A DNA stretch of 64,000 nucleotides, taken from positions 186,001-250,000 of the forward strand of contig NZ_JARZHF010000008.1 of assembly GCF_029891575.1 (NCBI RefSeq), read 5' to 3'. The first letter of the stretch is position 1, and each line of letters begins with the position of its first letter. This document shows, piece after piece, positions 25,583-33,415 of this stretch. The DNA comes from Salipaludibacillus daqingensis (GTDB taxonomy: Bacteria > Bacillota > Bacilli > Bacillales > Salisediminibacteriaceae). The notes below the pieces were generated by a model. The model searched no databases and was not told the DNA's origin. It saw only the letters and a program-made list of their open reading frames with translations. Made by a program: the position numbers and the translations under genes.

Positions 25583-26758
25583 ATGACATTAAACTTTGAC
25601 CCATCTGCATCGCTGCAACGGTTACCCGATCAATTTTTTGCAAAACTCGTGAAAAAAGCACAACACTTAAATGATAAAGGTTATCACGTCATAAATTTAG
25701 GACAAGGGAATCCGGATTTACCCACCCCATCACACATCGTTGAAGAACTAAAGCTAGCAACATCAAATCCGGAATACCACAAATATTCACCGTTTCGTGG
25801 ACAACTATTTTTGAAAAAAGCTATCTGTGAATTTTACAAACGTGAATATGACGTTGACCTCGACCCGGAATCTGAAGTTGCTATCATGTCTGGTTCAAAA
25901 ACGGGTCTCGTTGAATTGAGTCAATGTTTACTTAATCCTGGCGATATAGCTTTACTCCCTGATCCTGGTTACCCGGATTATCTTTCTGGAGTTGCTTTAG
26001 CTAATGCAAAACCAGCATTCATGCCGCTAAAAAGTGAAAATGATTTCTTACCTCATTACCATGAACTGGACAAACCCATCCTTAATCAAGCGAAACTCAT
26101 GTTTTTAAACTATCCTAATAATCCTACCTCAGCGATAGCATCAAAAGAGTTCTTTGATGAAACAGTGGATATAGCTAGAAAACACAACATTTGCGTCTGT
26201 CATGACTTCGCCTATGCTGCGATTGGTTTTGATGGGGAAAAGCCGCGGAGTTTTCTTGAATCTGAAGGAGCAAAAGACGTTGGTATTGAGATGTATACTC
26301 TTTCCAAAACATACAACATGGCTGGATGGCGTGTAGCTTTTGCTGTAGGGAACTCCTCTGTCATCGAAAATATTAATTTAATTCAAGACCATATGTTCAT
26401 GAGTTTGTTTGGTGGCATCCAGCAAGCGGCAGCCAAAGCTCTCCTTGCTCCTCAAGATGATGTGTATAAACTCGTTAACACATATCAAACGAGGCGTAAT
26501 GTATTGATCGACCAGCTCAGGAAAGCCGGTTGGGATGTGCAAGCTCCAAAAGGAACGTTCTTTGCTTGGCTGGCCGTTCCTAAAGGCTATAAATCTGAAG
26601 AGTTTGCAAACCTTCTGTTGGAAAAAGCCCATGTTGTGGTGGCGCCAGGTCTTGGTTTTGGTGAATTCGGTGAAGGATTTGTTCGCATCGGCCTCGTGGC
26701 AAATGAGGATCAACTTCGGGAAGCCGCTACAAGAATCGAAAATCTGAAGCTTTTTTAA
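25583..26758 (+). CDS. mtnE: PLP-dependent aminotransferase, MtnE type
   Basis: A 391-residue class I/II aminotransferase. The PLP lysine is in LSKTYNMAGWR near residue 240. INLGQGNPDLPTP, FLNYPNNPTSAIA, CHDFAYAAIGFD and the final FVRIGLVANEDQLREA complete the fold. MtnE of Bacillus turns 4-methylthio-2-oxobutyrate into methionine, the last step of methionine salvage. The assignment rests on similarity and on the neighbouring mtnU amidase; other mtn genes are not in the window, so a general glutamine transaminase remains possible. The ATG at 25583 has GGAGG 11 bases upstream. Confidence 0.85.
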   Translation: MTLNFDPSASLQRLPDQFFAKLVKKAQHLNDKGYHVINLGQGNPDLPTPSHIVEELKLATSNPEYHKYSPFRGQLFLKKAICEFYKREYDVDLDPESEVAIMSGSKTGLVELSQCLLNPGDIALLPDPGYPDYLSGVALANAKPAFMPLKSENDFLPHYHELDKPILNQAKLMFLNYPNNPTSAIASKEFFDETVDIARKHNICVCHDFAYAAIGFDGEKPRSFLESEGAKDVGIEMYTLSKTYNMAGWRVAFAVGNSSVIENINLIQDHMFMSLFGGIQQAAAKALLAPQDDVYKLVNTYQTRRNVLIDQLRKAGWDVQAPKGTFFAWLAVPKGYKSEEFANLLLEKAHVVVAPGLGFGEFGEGFVRIGLVANEDQLREAATRIENLKLF

Positions 26759-26764
26759 TCACTT

Positions 26765-26795
26765 ACGCCTAAGTTCTTTCAAACGAAAGAGCTAG
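26765..26795 (+). terminator. Probable terminator of mtnE
   Basis: GCCTAAGTTCTTTC and GAAAGAGCTAGGC form an imperfect 13-pair stem with a 4-base loop; no T run directly follows, so efficiency is doubtful. Confidence 0.45.
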
Positions 26796-26981
26796 GCTAC
26801 TCCATTGTTTAAAAATTACAATTCAACCTCTTACATTCCTGCCTCTTACCAATGACCACAAATTTAAAATTGAAAAACATCACAAAAAAATCAGCAAAAG
26901 TCCAATCTCATTAACAACTCTTTGAATACTGTAGTTTTAAGTGGGGCTTTCCACAATAAAATTAAAAAGGAGTGCTTGTTA

Positions 26982-27083
26982 ATGTCACATACTCATTATC
27001 ATGGTGCAGGATTTGCGCTACTTGTTGTGCTGTTCATTCTATTAATAATCATTGGTGCGTCTTACACAGGTTACGGGTATTAA
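26982..27083 (+). CDS. YjcZ-family small hydrophobic (sporulation-type) protein
   Basis: A 33-residue protein, MSHTHYHGAGFALLVVLFIL at the start, that then continues with a short hydrophobic run and ends SYTGYGY. A Gly/His/Tyr-rich head, one membrane-length helix (about residues 11-28) and a Gly/Tyr tail are the plan of the YjcZ family, tiny proteins often tied to sporulation in Bacillus. AAAGGAG stands 10 bases before the ATG, and a hairpin terminator begins 11 bases after the stop. Function unknown; the family name is from recalled pattern. Confidence 0.75.
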   Translation: MSHTHYHGAGFALLVVLFILLIIIGASYTGYGY

Positions 27084-27093
27084 TTCCAGTATA

Positions 27094-27119
27094 AAAAGGT
27101 GCCATATATGACACCTTTT
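27094..27119 (+). terminator. Terminator of the YjcZ-like gene
   Basis: AAAAGGTG pairs with CACCTTTT around a 10-base loop; followed by ATT. Confidence 0.7.
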
Positions 27120-27127
27120 ATTGTCGA

Positions 27128-27161
27128 GAATCCCCCCTTTTCTCAAAAAGGGGGTTCTTTT
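27128..27161. repeat. Hairpin, GC-rich stem with T run
   Basis: GAATCCCCCC and AAAGGGGGTTC fold with one bulge; TTTT follows on the plus strand. Second of several hairpins in the gene-free stretch 27084-27609. Confidence 0.6.
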
Positions 27162-27199
27162 ATCTTTCATAAATTCCATTCAGATCAACTTTCTAAGCT

Positions 27200-27249
27200 A
27201 GAAGATCGCAAATCCACCCTTGCATAGTAAGGTGGATTTGCGATCTTCT
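27200..27249. repeat. Perfect 19-base inverted repeat
   Basis: AGAAGATCGCAAATCCACC and its exact complement around a 12-base loop. It could end transcription, but the following T run is short on either side. A further weaker dyad (GTTCTAATG/CATTAGAAC) is at 27254-27279. Confidence 0.7.
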
Positions 27250-27398
27250 TTATGTTCTAATGGAAGGGAGCATTAGAACTTGTTTACTTGCATCTTTCAA
27301 GTTTTTTAACCGGGAGTAGCAACTACAGATTGTATTTATTTAAGTATGTAAACAGATACCCTAATTTTATTTATCTAATTAATCGGACTAATATTCAT

Positions 27399-27431
27399 AA
27401 AAAAAGCTGTTGAGAAGACTTTCTCAACAGC
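27399..27431 (-). terminator. Terminator of rlmH
   Basis: GCTGTTGAGAA pairs with TTCTCAACAGC, loop of 4, and seven T follow on the minus strand. A second hairpin, AAAGGTG/CACCTTT at 27434-27459, directly adjoins. Confidence 0.85.
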
Positions 27432-27609
27432 ATAAAGGTGTCTTAAATGGCACCTTTTTAATTCATTAAGTATATAAACCCCCGGAGTGATAAGTTTTAA
27501 ACCTGTTTTTCAAGTCTACTTCCTTATACACAGGGTGTTTCACGTGTAACAATTCATAATTGAAATGATCACTTTCCATACATATGAACATTAATCGAGT
27601 ATAAACGAA

Positions 27610-28089
27610 TTACTTATGATACGCATGTCCATTTATGATTCGAAATGCACGATAAACTTGTTCTGTTAAAATTAATCGCATTAGCTGATGTGGAAACGTC
27701 ATTTTAGAAAAAGAAAGTTTAGCATTAGACCTCTTAATAACAGCATCACTCAAACCGACCGAACCACCGATTATGAAAGAAACTTTACTCTTTCCATATG
27801 TAGCTAATTGATCCAATTCATGCGCTAATTTTTCCGAATTCCATTGGCTACCCTCGATGGCAAGAGCAATCACATATGTATCAGCACTTATTTTGGCCAG
27901 AAGTCTTTCACCTTCTTTTATTTTCACTTGCTCTATTTCTGCTTCACTCATGTTATCCGGTGCTTTTTCATCAGCCACTTCTACAACTTGTACATTAGCA
28001 TACGATGATAGTCTTTTTATGTACTCATCTATACCTTGCTTCAAATACTTCTCTTTTAGTTTACCAACAGCAACAATTGAAATATTCAT
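27610..28089 (-). CDS. rlmH: 23S rRNA (pseudouridine1915-N3)-methyltransferase
   Basis: A 159-residue SPOUT methyltransferase, which methylates pseudouridine 1915 of 23S rRNA in the assembled ribosome with SAM. Marks: [20 protein letters not shown] at the start, [13 protein letters not shown] for the knotted SAM site, and the basic end [19 protein letters not shown]. Both length and ends match the family. The ATG at 28089 has AAAGGAG at good distance; upstream in-frame codons in the long open frame lack sites and run into DnaA boxes. This is B. subtilis yydA; the DnaA-box cluster beside it is discussed separately. Confidence 0.96.
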   Translation of the reverse strand: MNISIVAVGKLKEKYLKQGIDEYIKRLSSYANVQVVEVADEKAPDNMSEAEIEQVKIKEGERLLAKISADTYVIALAIEGSQWNSEKLAHELDQLATYGKSKVSFIIGGSVGLSDAVIKRSNAKLSFSKMTFPHQLMRLILTEQVYRAFRIINGHAYHK

Positions 28090-28159
28090 TCGTTTCTCCT
28101 TTACTAATAATTTATCCATTAATAAATACATAAAAAGTATGATTATACACACCTTCCAT

Positions 28160-28800
28160 TTGTCCACAGAAGTTATCCACATATGCACAGTATAAATAAA
28201 AAATTGCTCTTAAATGAACTTAAATCTCTCATTTATATGTGGATAACCATTTATCTATATCATCTTTTCATCCGTATAGAATTAGTATTGAATTGTTATA
28301 CTTCGTATATTATTCATTTTTTTATCTTCATTCGATAAACAATTAGTCGTATTTTATATAAAAGATAAGTAAATCATTGTTTTTCAATATGAAATCCCCA
28401 CAACTTATCCACACTCGAACATCAATTATGACTCCGCTTGAGTAACTTGATAAACTGCTTTTTCATTGCAAATAAAGCATTTTTTTGATGGATGTAGTTC
28501 TGTCTGTATTTTTTCGAAAATTGGTGGTAACCCCCCGTCTTCAATGGCTTCTTCGATCGCTTCTTCCGAATGCTCAGGACAACTATAAATCATATTTACA
28601 CCTCTCTTTATGAAAATTAAATTTCCAAACGATAAACTACGAACGTTAGTTTTAGTATTGACAATAAAGTTATCCACAAATCTATGTGAATAACTTTTAC
28701 CTTACTCCACATTAAATTTGTTCTTATGTTATTACCTTTCCACAGTCTAGATTTTATCAAACAGATTGCAGCTTTACCACGATTCATTTATTTATCCACA
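28160..28800. promoter_or_regulatory. DnaA-box cluster around rlmH and the CxxH/CxxC gene
   Basis: Five perfect TTATCCACA boxes: plus strand at 28173, 28405, 28670 and 28792, minus strand at 28238-28246. There are also one-mismatch boxes at 28160-28168 (TTGTCCACA) and 28685-28693 (TTATTCACA on the minus strand). They fill both gene-free gaps 28090-28425 and 28594-29025. B. subtilis has a DnaA-binding region at yydA (rlmH) reported to restrain initiation; this seems to be its counterpart. Confidence 0.75.
28426..28593 (-). CDS. CxxH/CxxC small protein (YyzF-like)
   Basis: A 55-residue protein starting MIYSCPEHSEEAIEEAIEDG. It carries CPEH at residues 5-8 and CFIC at 39-42, the two pairs after which this Bacillaceae family is named. 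The pairs probably hold one zinc ion. The function is unknown. The family member is usually found here, between the wal operon and rlmH. GAGAGGTG lies 8 bases before the ATG at 28593. A longer open frame upstream to 28677 overlaps a DnaA box and has no start site. Confidence 0.85.
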   Translation of the reverse strand: MIYSCPEHSEEAIEEAIEDGGLPPIFEKIQTELHPSKKCFICNEKAVYQVTQAES

Positions 28801-28847
28801 ATTACTCAAACCTTTACTAAATAAAAAGAGGATGTCCCAAAACTCAT

Positions 28848-28901
28848 CCACCATTCAAAAAAACGAGTCAGGATATATCCACCTGACTCGTTTTTCTATA
28901 T
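28848..28901. repeat. Dispersed repeat, copy A
   Basis: The complement of these 54 bases aligns with 40018-40071 (copy B): ATATAGAAAAACGAGTCAG is identical in both, then a variable loop, then CTGACTCGTTT and TTTTGAAT, ending in GG. The copy includes the terminator stem of htrA. The bases next to it (to 29025) hold no gene. Confidence 0.65.
28857..28895 (-). terminator. Terminator downstream of htrA
   Basis: AAACGAGTCAGG pairs with CCTGACTCGTTT around a 9-base loop; seven T on the minus strand and five T on the plus strand, so it can work both ways. Confidence 0.8.
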
Positions 28902-29025
28902 TATATCGATTTCATCAGCTATTCAAAAGAGCGTCATGCAACAACTTCTGCAAGAAATCTTCCATCGATAGCGATGTCGAACCTAGTTTATATAAAAGGA
29001 TGTATACTTTTGAAACAGTCAATCG

Positions 29026-30273
29026 CTAAAACACTTGTTTATCTAATGTGAGATCTAACGTTTGTTCCTCACCATTTCGATAAAACGTAACGGAAATTGT
29101 TTCACCGATTGCTACTTCTGTATAAAGGAATCGTCGTAAATCATGAGAATCTTTTATTTCCGTATCATTTAATTTGGTGATCACGTCACCTTCTTCTAAA
29201 CCTGCTTCCGCAGCCGGAGTATTTGATTCAACTCCTTCAACATAAACACCACCTTTGATATCATCAGGTAAACCTAATGTATCTTGCCAGTGAAAGCTTG
29301 GAATTTCTTGAAGTGAGCGAAGAGCTATGCCCATTTGCGGACGTTGTACTTCCCCATATTCCTCAAGATCTTCAATAACTGGAAGGACAATCGCTGATGG
29401 AATAGCAAAACCAATACCCTCAACGGCCTGTTGAGCTATTTTCATCGAGTTGATACCAATTACTTCACCTTGAATATTTAGCAATGCTCCGCCGCTATTT
29501 CCCGGGTTGATCGCTGCATCCGTTTGAAGTACTTCGGCATTCCAATCTGGCTGTCCATTTCCTGTTAAGTCAACAGGAAGGCTTCGTTCCACAGCACTAA
29601 TAATACCTAGTGTGACAGAACCTTCAAAGGAAAGTGGGTTCCCAATTGCAATCGCTGGTTCACCTGCTTGTAATATATCCGAACTTCCAAAATCAGCAAC
29701 TGTATCAATGCCATCGGAATCAATCGTGAGAACAGCTAAATCTGTTAAAACATCTTCTCCAACAAACTCAGCAGATACTCTAGAACCATCATTTAAGGTG
29801 ACATCTATATCACTGGATCCTCGACTTGCTCCATCAATGACATGCTGATTTGTAACGATAAAAGCACGCTCATCCTCCACTTTATAAACGACACCTGACC
29901 CCGTACCTTCACCAGGTCCTTCTCCAAAAAGCCCTGAAGATTGTTCCATGTTCACCACTCCAACAACGGCATCAGAAACTTTACTCGTTGCTTCAATTAC
30001 TTCAGAAGTGGTTTGTAAATTCAACGTTTCTGTTGCCGTATCTTCATCCACGTCTTCTTGGGAAATCACAGCTTGATCTTCCTGCGAAGCGTTTTTCGGA
30101 ACGACTTCATAAGGAAGGAAACCATAATTGGCAAGAACAGGAATCGAAAAAACGACAATCAAAGCACCAAATAATGCTCCCAAAAAGCCAATAGCACCTG
30201 AACGCTTCGTTCCACCTTTTGTTTCTCTGCGACGACTTGGAGAAGAAGGCGAATGACTATCATAATAACCCAT
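29026..30273 (-). CDS. htrA: HtrA-like membrane-anchored serine protease
   Basis: A 415-residue envelope protease and chaperone. A cytoplasmic Ser/Arg-rich head (1-25) is followed by one membrane helix (about 27-50) and an Asp/Glu-rich linker. The trypsin-like domain has His in VTNQHVIDGA, Asp in TDLAVLTID and Ser in NPGNSGGALLN. A C-terminal PDZ domain contains GVYVEGVESNTPAAEAGLEEG in outline. It degrades misfolded proteins outside the membrane. In B. subtilis this wal-linked paralogue is yyxA (htrC). It follows walJ by 180 bases and may be partly co-transcribed. GGGGG lies ahead of the ATG. Confidence 0.93.
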   Translation of the reverse strand: MGYYDSHSPSSPSRRRETKGGTKRSGAIGFLGALFGALIVVFSIPVLANYGFLPYEVVPKNASQEDQAVISQEDVDEDTATETLNLQTTSEVIEATSKVSDAVVGVVNMEQSSGLFGEGPGEGTGSGVVYKVEDERAFIVTNQHVIDGASRGSSDIDVTLNDGSRVSAEFVGEDVLTDLAVLTIDSDGIDTVADFGSSDILQAGEPAIAIGNPLSFEGSVTLGIISAVERSLPVDLTGNGQPDWNAEVLQTDAAINPGNSGGALLNIQGEVIGINSMKIAQQAVEGIGFAIPSAIVLPVIEDLEEYGEVQRPQMGIALRSLQEIPSFHWQDTLGLPDDIKGGVYVEGVESNTPAAEAGLEEGDVITKLNDTEIKDSHDLRRFLYTEVAIGETISVTFYRNGEEQTLDLTLDKQVF

Positions 30274-30456
30274 ATTTCGTACCCCCTCTTAAACAAAATG
30301 TATGAAAAAAGTTGGATATTTAATATCATGTTGTAATCTTATTTTATTCATTCGTCCTACTCTCGTCTATTAATTTGATTTGAATTCGATAATTTTTCAT
30401 ATATCCATATAATTTCCCACGAAATACGAAGATAAACGTATGATTAAGTCATTTTT

Positions 30457-31251
30457 CTAAACTACTTTTAACGGTGTTGGGACAACGGGATCCGTATCAA
30501 ATATCTTTACTTGACGGCCAACTTCGATATCATATTCCTCGAGAGTTTGCTGTACGGTCATTCTCGCTAAATCTTTCATGTTATTATCAAGACTAAGATG
30601 AGCTAAATACACATCTGCTCTTGTATCTTTTAATATGTCAGCTAAAGCAATACCTGCATCTACGTTAGATACGTGACCTTCATCGCCAAGAATTCGACGT
30701 TTTATTGTCCATGGATATTTACCCATTCTGAGCATATCCGTATCATGATTTGATTCAAAAATCACCGTATCGGATCCTTTAGTAATACCCATCATTTGAT
30801 CACTAACATATCCGGTATCTGTTAAAATTGTCAATTGCCGCCCACCGTGATGAAAGGTGAAAAACATTGGATCAGCAGCATCGTGCGACACCCCAAATGA
30901 TTCTACATCTATATCTGAAAAAGATTTCACTTTCCCACGTTCAAAGCAAAATTTCTGCTCCAATGGAATCGCACCAATATTAGCGTTCATTGCACTCCAC
31001 GTTTTTTCATTTGCATAGATCGGTAGACTAAATCGTCTGGCAAGAATTCCAACACCTTTTATATGATCACTGTGCTCATGGGTAACTAAAATGCCATCGA
31101 GATCAGCAGGTGAAACACCAATTTGCTTGAAACTTTGTTCAATTTTTTTCCCACTTAGTCCAGCATCAATGAGGAGACGTTGTTTTCCTGTCTCCACATA
31201 AATCGCATTTCCTGTGCTTCCGCTGGCTAATACACTAAACTTTAAACTCAT
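30457..31251 (-). CDS. walJ: Metallo-beta-lactamase fold protein WalJ (YycJ)
   Basis: The 264-residue protein has a metallo-hydrolase core: [15 protein letters not shown] at the start, [14 protein letters not shown] with the zinc-binding HxHxDH, SHDAADP and LAHLSLDNN. YycJ is part of the wal operon in most Firmicutes; it is a 5' exonuclease-like enzyme reported in mismatch repair and cell-division coordination, and its exact role is open. I start at the ATG at 31251; a GTG four codons earlier overlaps the GGGGG ribosome site. It follows walI by 18 bases. Confidence 0.92.
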   Translation of the reverse strand: MSLKFSVLASGSTGNAIYVETGKQRLLIDAGLSGKKIEQSFKQIGVSPADLDGILVTHEHSDHIKGVGILARRFSLPIYANEKTWSAMNANIGAIPLEQKFCFERGKVKSFSDIDVESFGVSHDAADPMFFTFHHGGRQLTILTDTGYVSDQMMGITKGSDTVIFESNHDTDMLRMGKYPWTIKRRILGDEGHVSNVDAGIALADILKDTRADVYLAHLSLDNNMKDLARMTVQQTLEEYDIEVGRQVKIFDTDPVVPTPLKVV

Positions 31252-31269
31252 TTTGTCCCCCACTCCCTG

Positions 31270-32058
31270 CTAGCTGACCGATTGAACTTCTCCGTTAAGG
31301 GCATCAACAAAGTAGTATTCATCATTTGCTTTGATCCTCCATACAGGGGCATATACTTGGAAGTTTGCCTCAAGCTGGATCGTACTGTAATAACCAAGTT
31401 GCGCTTCACTTATTGTTGTATCTGGTCTAATTTGATTCGCATCTAAGAGACTCTCTATTGCTTTGGATGGTGAGAGTAATTCTTGTTCTCGGCTTTCTTG
31501 TTCTGATATAGACATGTAATTTTGCACATATCTTTCTACTTCGAAATCCTCTGAAATGTAAAGGATAAGGTGAAAATCGTTTCTTTCATATTGATCTATT
31601 TTTCGACCTTTATACGTTTGATAAAGACCGATGTATTGTTCTTCTTCATTAAATACAGCAATTTCGTACTGGTCCCCTTCATATACGTATTGCTGTAGAA
31701 ATGCCCCTACACTAGCAGTTAAATTAGCTCCTACTAAACGATATGGACTCTCCAATTCAGATTGTAGCGTTGTTTCGTTCAACAAGACAGGTTCTTGTCT
31801 ATCAAGAACCCCTTCAAAAAAGTTTTCTTGAAAGGAACGAAGTGTTCCAGTAATCGGAGCGCCTTCCACCGTATTATCAGGGTCTTCGATATCTATTTCG
31901 ATACGACTAGCTTCCAAACGTTCGGAAAACGTCGCCTCAAACAAATCACTAACTTCTCCCTGTTGTTGTTTTTCATACAACTGGTAACCAAGGAAAATGT
32001 TAAGACAAAAGAAAGTCACTATAAAAATGGTTTTTGTTCTACTCCAATCCACTTTCAA
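31270..32058 (-). CDS. walI: WalI (YycI), regulator of the WalK kinase
   Basis: A 262-residue membrane protein with one N-terminal helix (about 10-25, TIFIVTFFCLNIFLGYQLYE) and a large outside domain of the YycI fold. The C-terminal part, with VYAPVWRIKANDEYYFVDALNGEV, resembles YycH and PepSY-like folds. In B. subtilis YycH and YycI form a complex with WalK through their membrane helices and lower its activity. The start overlaps the end of walH by 20 bases, so translation is coupled. Confidence 0.92.
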   Translation of the reverse strand: MKVDWSRTKTIFIVTFFCLNIFLGYQLYEKQQQGEVSDLFEATFSERLEASRIEIDIEDPDNTVEGAPITGTLRSFQENFFEGVLDRQEPVLLNETTLQSELESPYRLVGANLTASVGAFLQQYVYEGDQYEIAVFNEEEQYIGLYQTYKGRKIDQYERNDFHLILYISEDFEVERYVQNYMSISEQESREQELLSPSKAIESLLDANQIRPDTTISEAQLGYYSTIQLEANFQVYAPVWRIKANDEYYFVDALNGEVQSVS

Positions 32059-33415
32059 TCACCTCTCTATCAGCCTCAAAAGATATGTCTAGTTGAACCC
32101 ATCTTCCTCGAACTTTCGCATACCAGAATGGTTCAAATGTTGCAAATGATCTCTCTCGTTCCATGTTATGACCAATTCTAATATCATCAACAGCATCCAT
32201 ATTAAATAACTCATTTTCCTCTATATGTTGTTCAACCACTTCAAAAGGCGGTATTCTTACTTTTGTATCCTTGTCGAAAGGTTCGTCTTCTAACTGAAAC
32301 ATTGGACGTGTATATTCCGTAACTTGGTTTTCTCTTCTTTTTACTTCAATTGTGTGAAACCTTTCATCGTTCATATTCGACCCAAACACCGGTACTCCTC
32401 CGACATGGAGACGAAACGTCACATCGTCTTGCAAATCTGTCTCACTCCATTTATCAGCATAATAGTGATCCGTCCAACCTGAATGGCCATTAACGAAATC
32501 AAGACCGGCTTCTAATATTGGATCAAGGTTTACAATTTCACCGACTCTTACACTCGGACGATCAAATTGTAAGATAGAACCACTTGAACCTGTTTCTTGA
32601 ATAGTCATCATACGGTTACCATCCGTAAACGTTTCTTCCTGACCACCTTGTGGGTATCGACGGACAAATTCCGGATCAGAAAACAAAATATCTGAAAATG
32701 CTTGTGACGATAAATCTCGAGACTCATACGTGAAAGTTTTCAAAGTAATAGGTTCTGTTGTAACATATCGAACTGGTTGAAAGTAACTTTCTTCTCTCTC
32801 TCGAAAAACCCTTTTCTCCACAGGAGTTTGAGAATCTTCTGTATCATCGTAAAACTCTTCCATTTGACTCACGGAGATCGATGTTTCCGATTCGTAAATA
32901 TACTCATTTTCACTATCAACAAATTGAACCAACACTTCAGATCCAATAGAAGAAGAAGGGTTCTCTAAAAATATGATTCGGTCGACTAATTCAATTGGTA
33001 TATTCTCCTCTTCTACGCTAAATAGTTCCTCAAGCCATTCTCCTTTAATCGCTTGTGAGTATACTATTTCTACACCAGAGTAAAATCGATCCAAAGATGG
33101 AGCATGTTTTGCAGAGTCTTTCTGATACATGTAATCTATTTCAATCGACGCTAACAATTCATCTAACTCTTCGTAACGATCATTTCCCGGATTTACTAAG
33201 GATATATTTTCATCGTTATGAATAAGTACTTTTGTTGGATGAATCACTTGTGATAAATTTTGTGTATCACCTATTTCTTCGATTTCTACATAGCCTTCCC
33301 CTGCTTCTTGTAATTCTGCGTAATCAGGTTGATATGTCCAAATGAGCCAAGTAAGAGCGATACTTGATAAAATTAGAACCCAAAGGATGGCAGTTTTAAT
33401 GTTTTCAATAATCAT
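32039..33415 (-). CDS. walH: WalH (YycH), regulator of the WalK kinase
   Basis: A 458-residue protein with one membrane helix (residues about 8-28, TAILWVLILSSIALTWLIWT) followed by a long extracellular region rich in Glu, Ser and Tyr. It has the YycH three-domain layout by length and position. It cooperates with WalI to control WalK at the membrane. It overlaps walK by 4 bases and walI by 20, typical for this operon. Sequence conservation of YycH is low, so the call rests largely on context, topology and length. Confidence 0.9.
   Translation of the reverse strand: MIIENIKTAILWVLILSSIALTWLIWTYQPDYAELQEAGEGYVEIEEIGDTQNLSQVIHPTKVLIHNDENISLVNPGNDRYEELDELLASIEIDYMYQKDSAKHAPSLDRFYSGVEIVYSQAIKGEWLEELFSVEEENIPIELVDRIIFLENPSSSIGSEVLVQFVDSENEYIYESETSISVSQMEEFYDDTEDSQTPVEKRVFREREESYFQPVRYVTTEPITLKTFTYESRDLSSQAFSDILFSDPEFVRRYPQGGQEETFTDGNRMMTIQETGSSGSILQFDRPSVRVGEIVNLDPILEAGLDFVNGHSGWTDHYYADKWSETDLQDDVTFRLHVGGVPVFGSNMNDERFHTIEVKRRENQVTEYTRPMFQLEDEPFDKDTKVRIPPFEVVEQHIEENELFNMDAVDDIRIGHNMERERSFATFEPFWYAKVRGRWVQLDISFEADREVIESGLE

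Noticed and set aside
28766-29029. 87-codon plus-strand frame at the end of htrA
   Set aside because: It crosses the bidirectional terminator and overlaps a DnaA box; no start site.
30412-30425. Noc-site-like sequence ATTTCCCACGAAAT
   Set aside because: Two mismatches to the consensus as I recall it, both at the centre of the palindrome; likely chance in AT-rich DNA.
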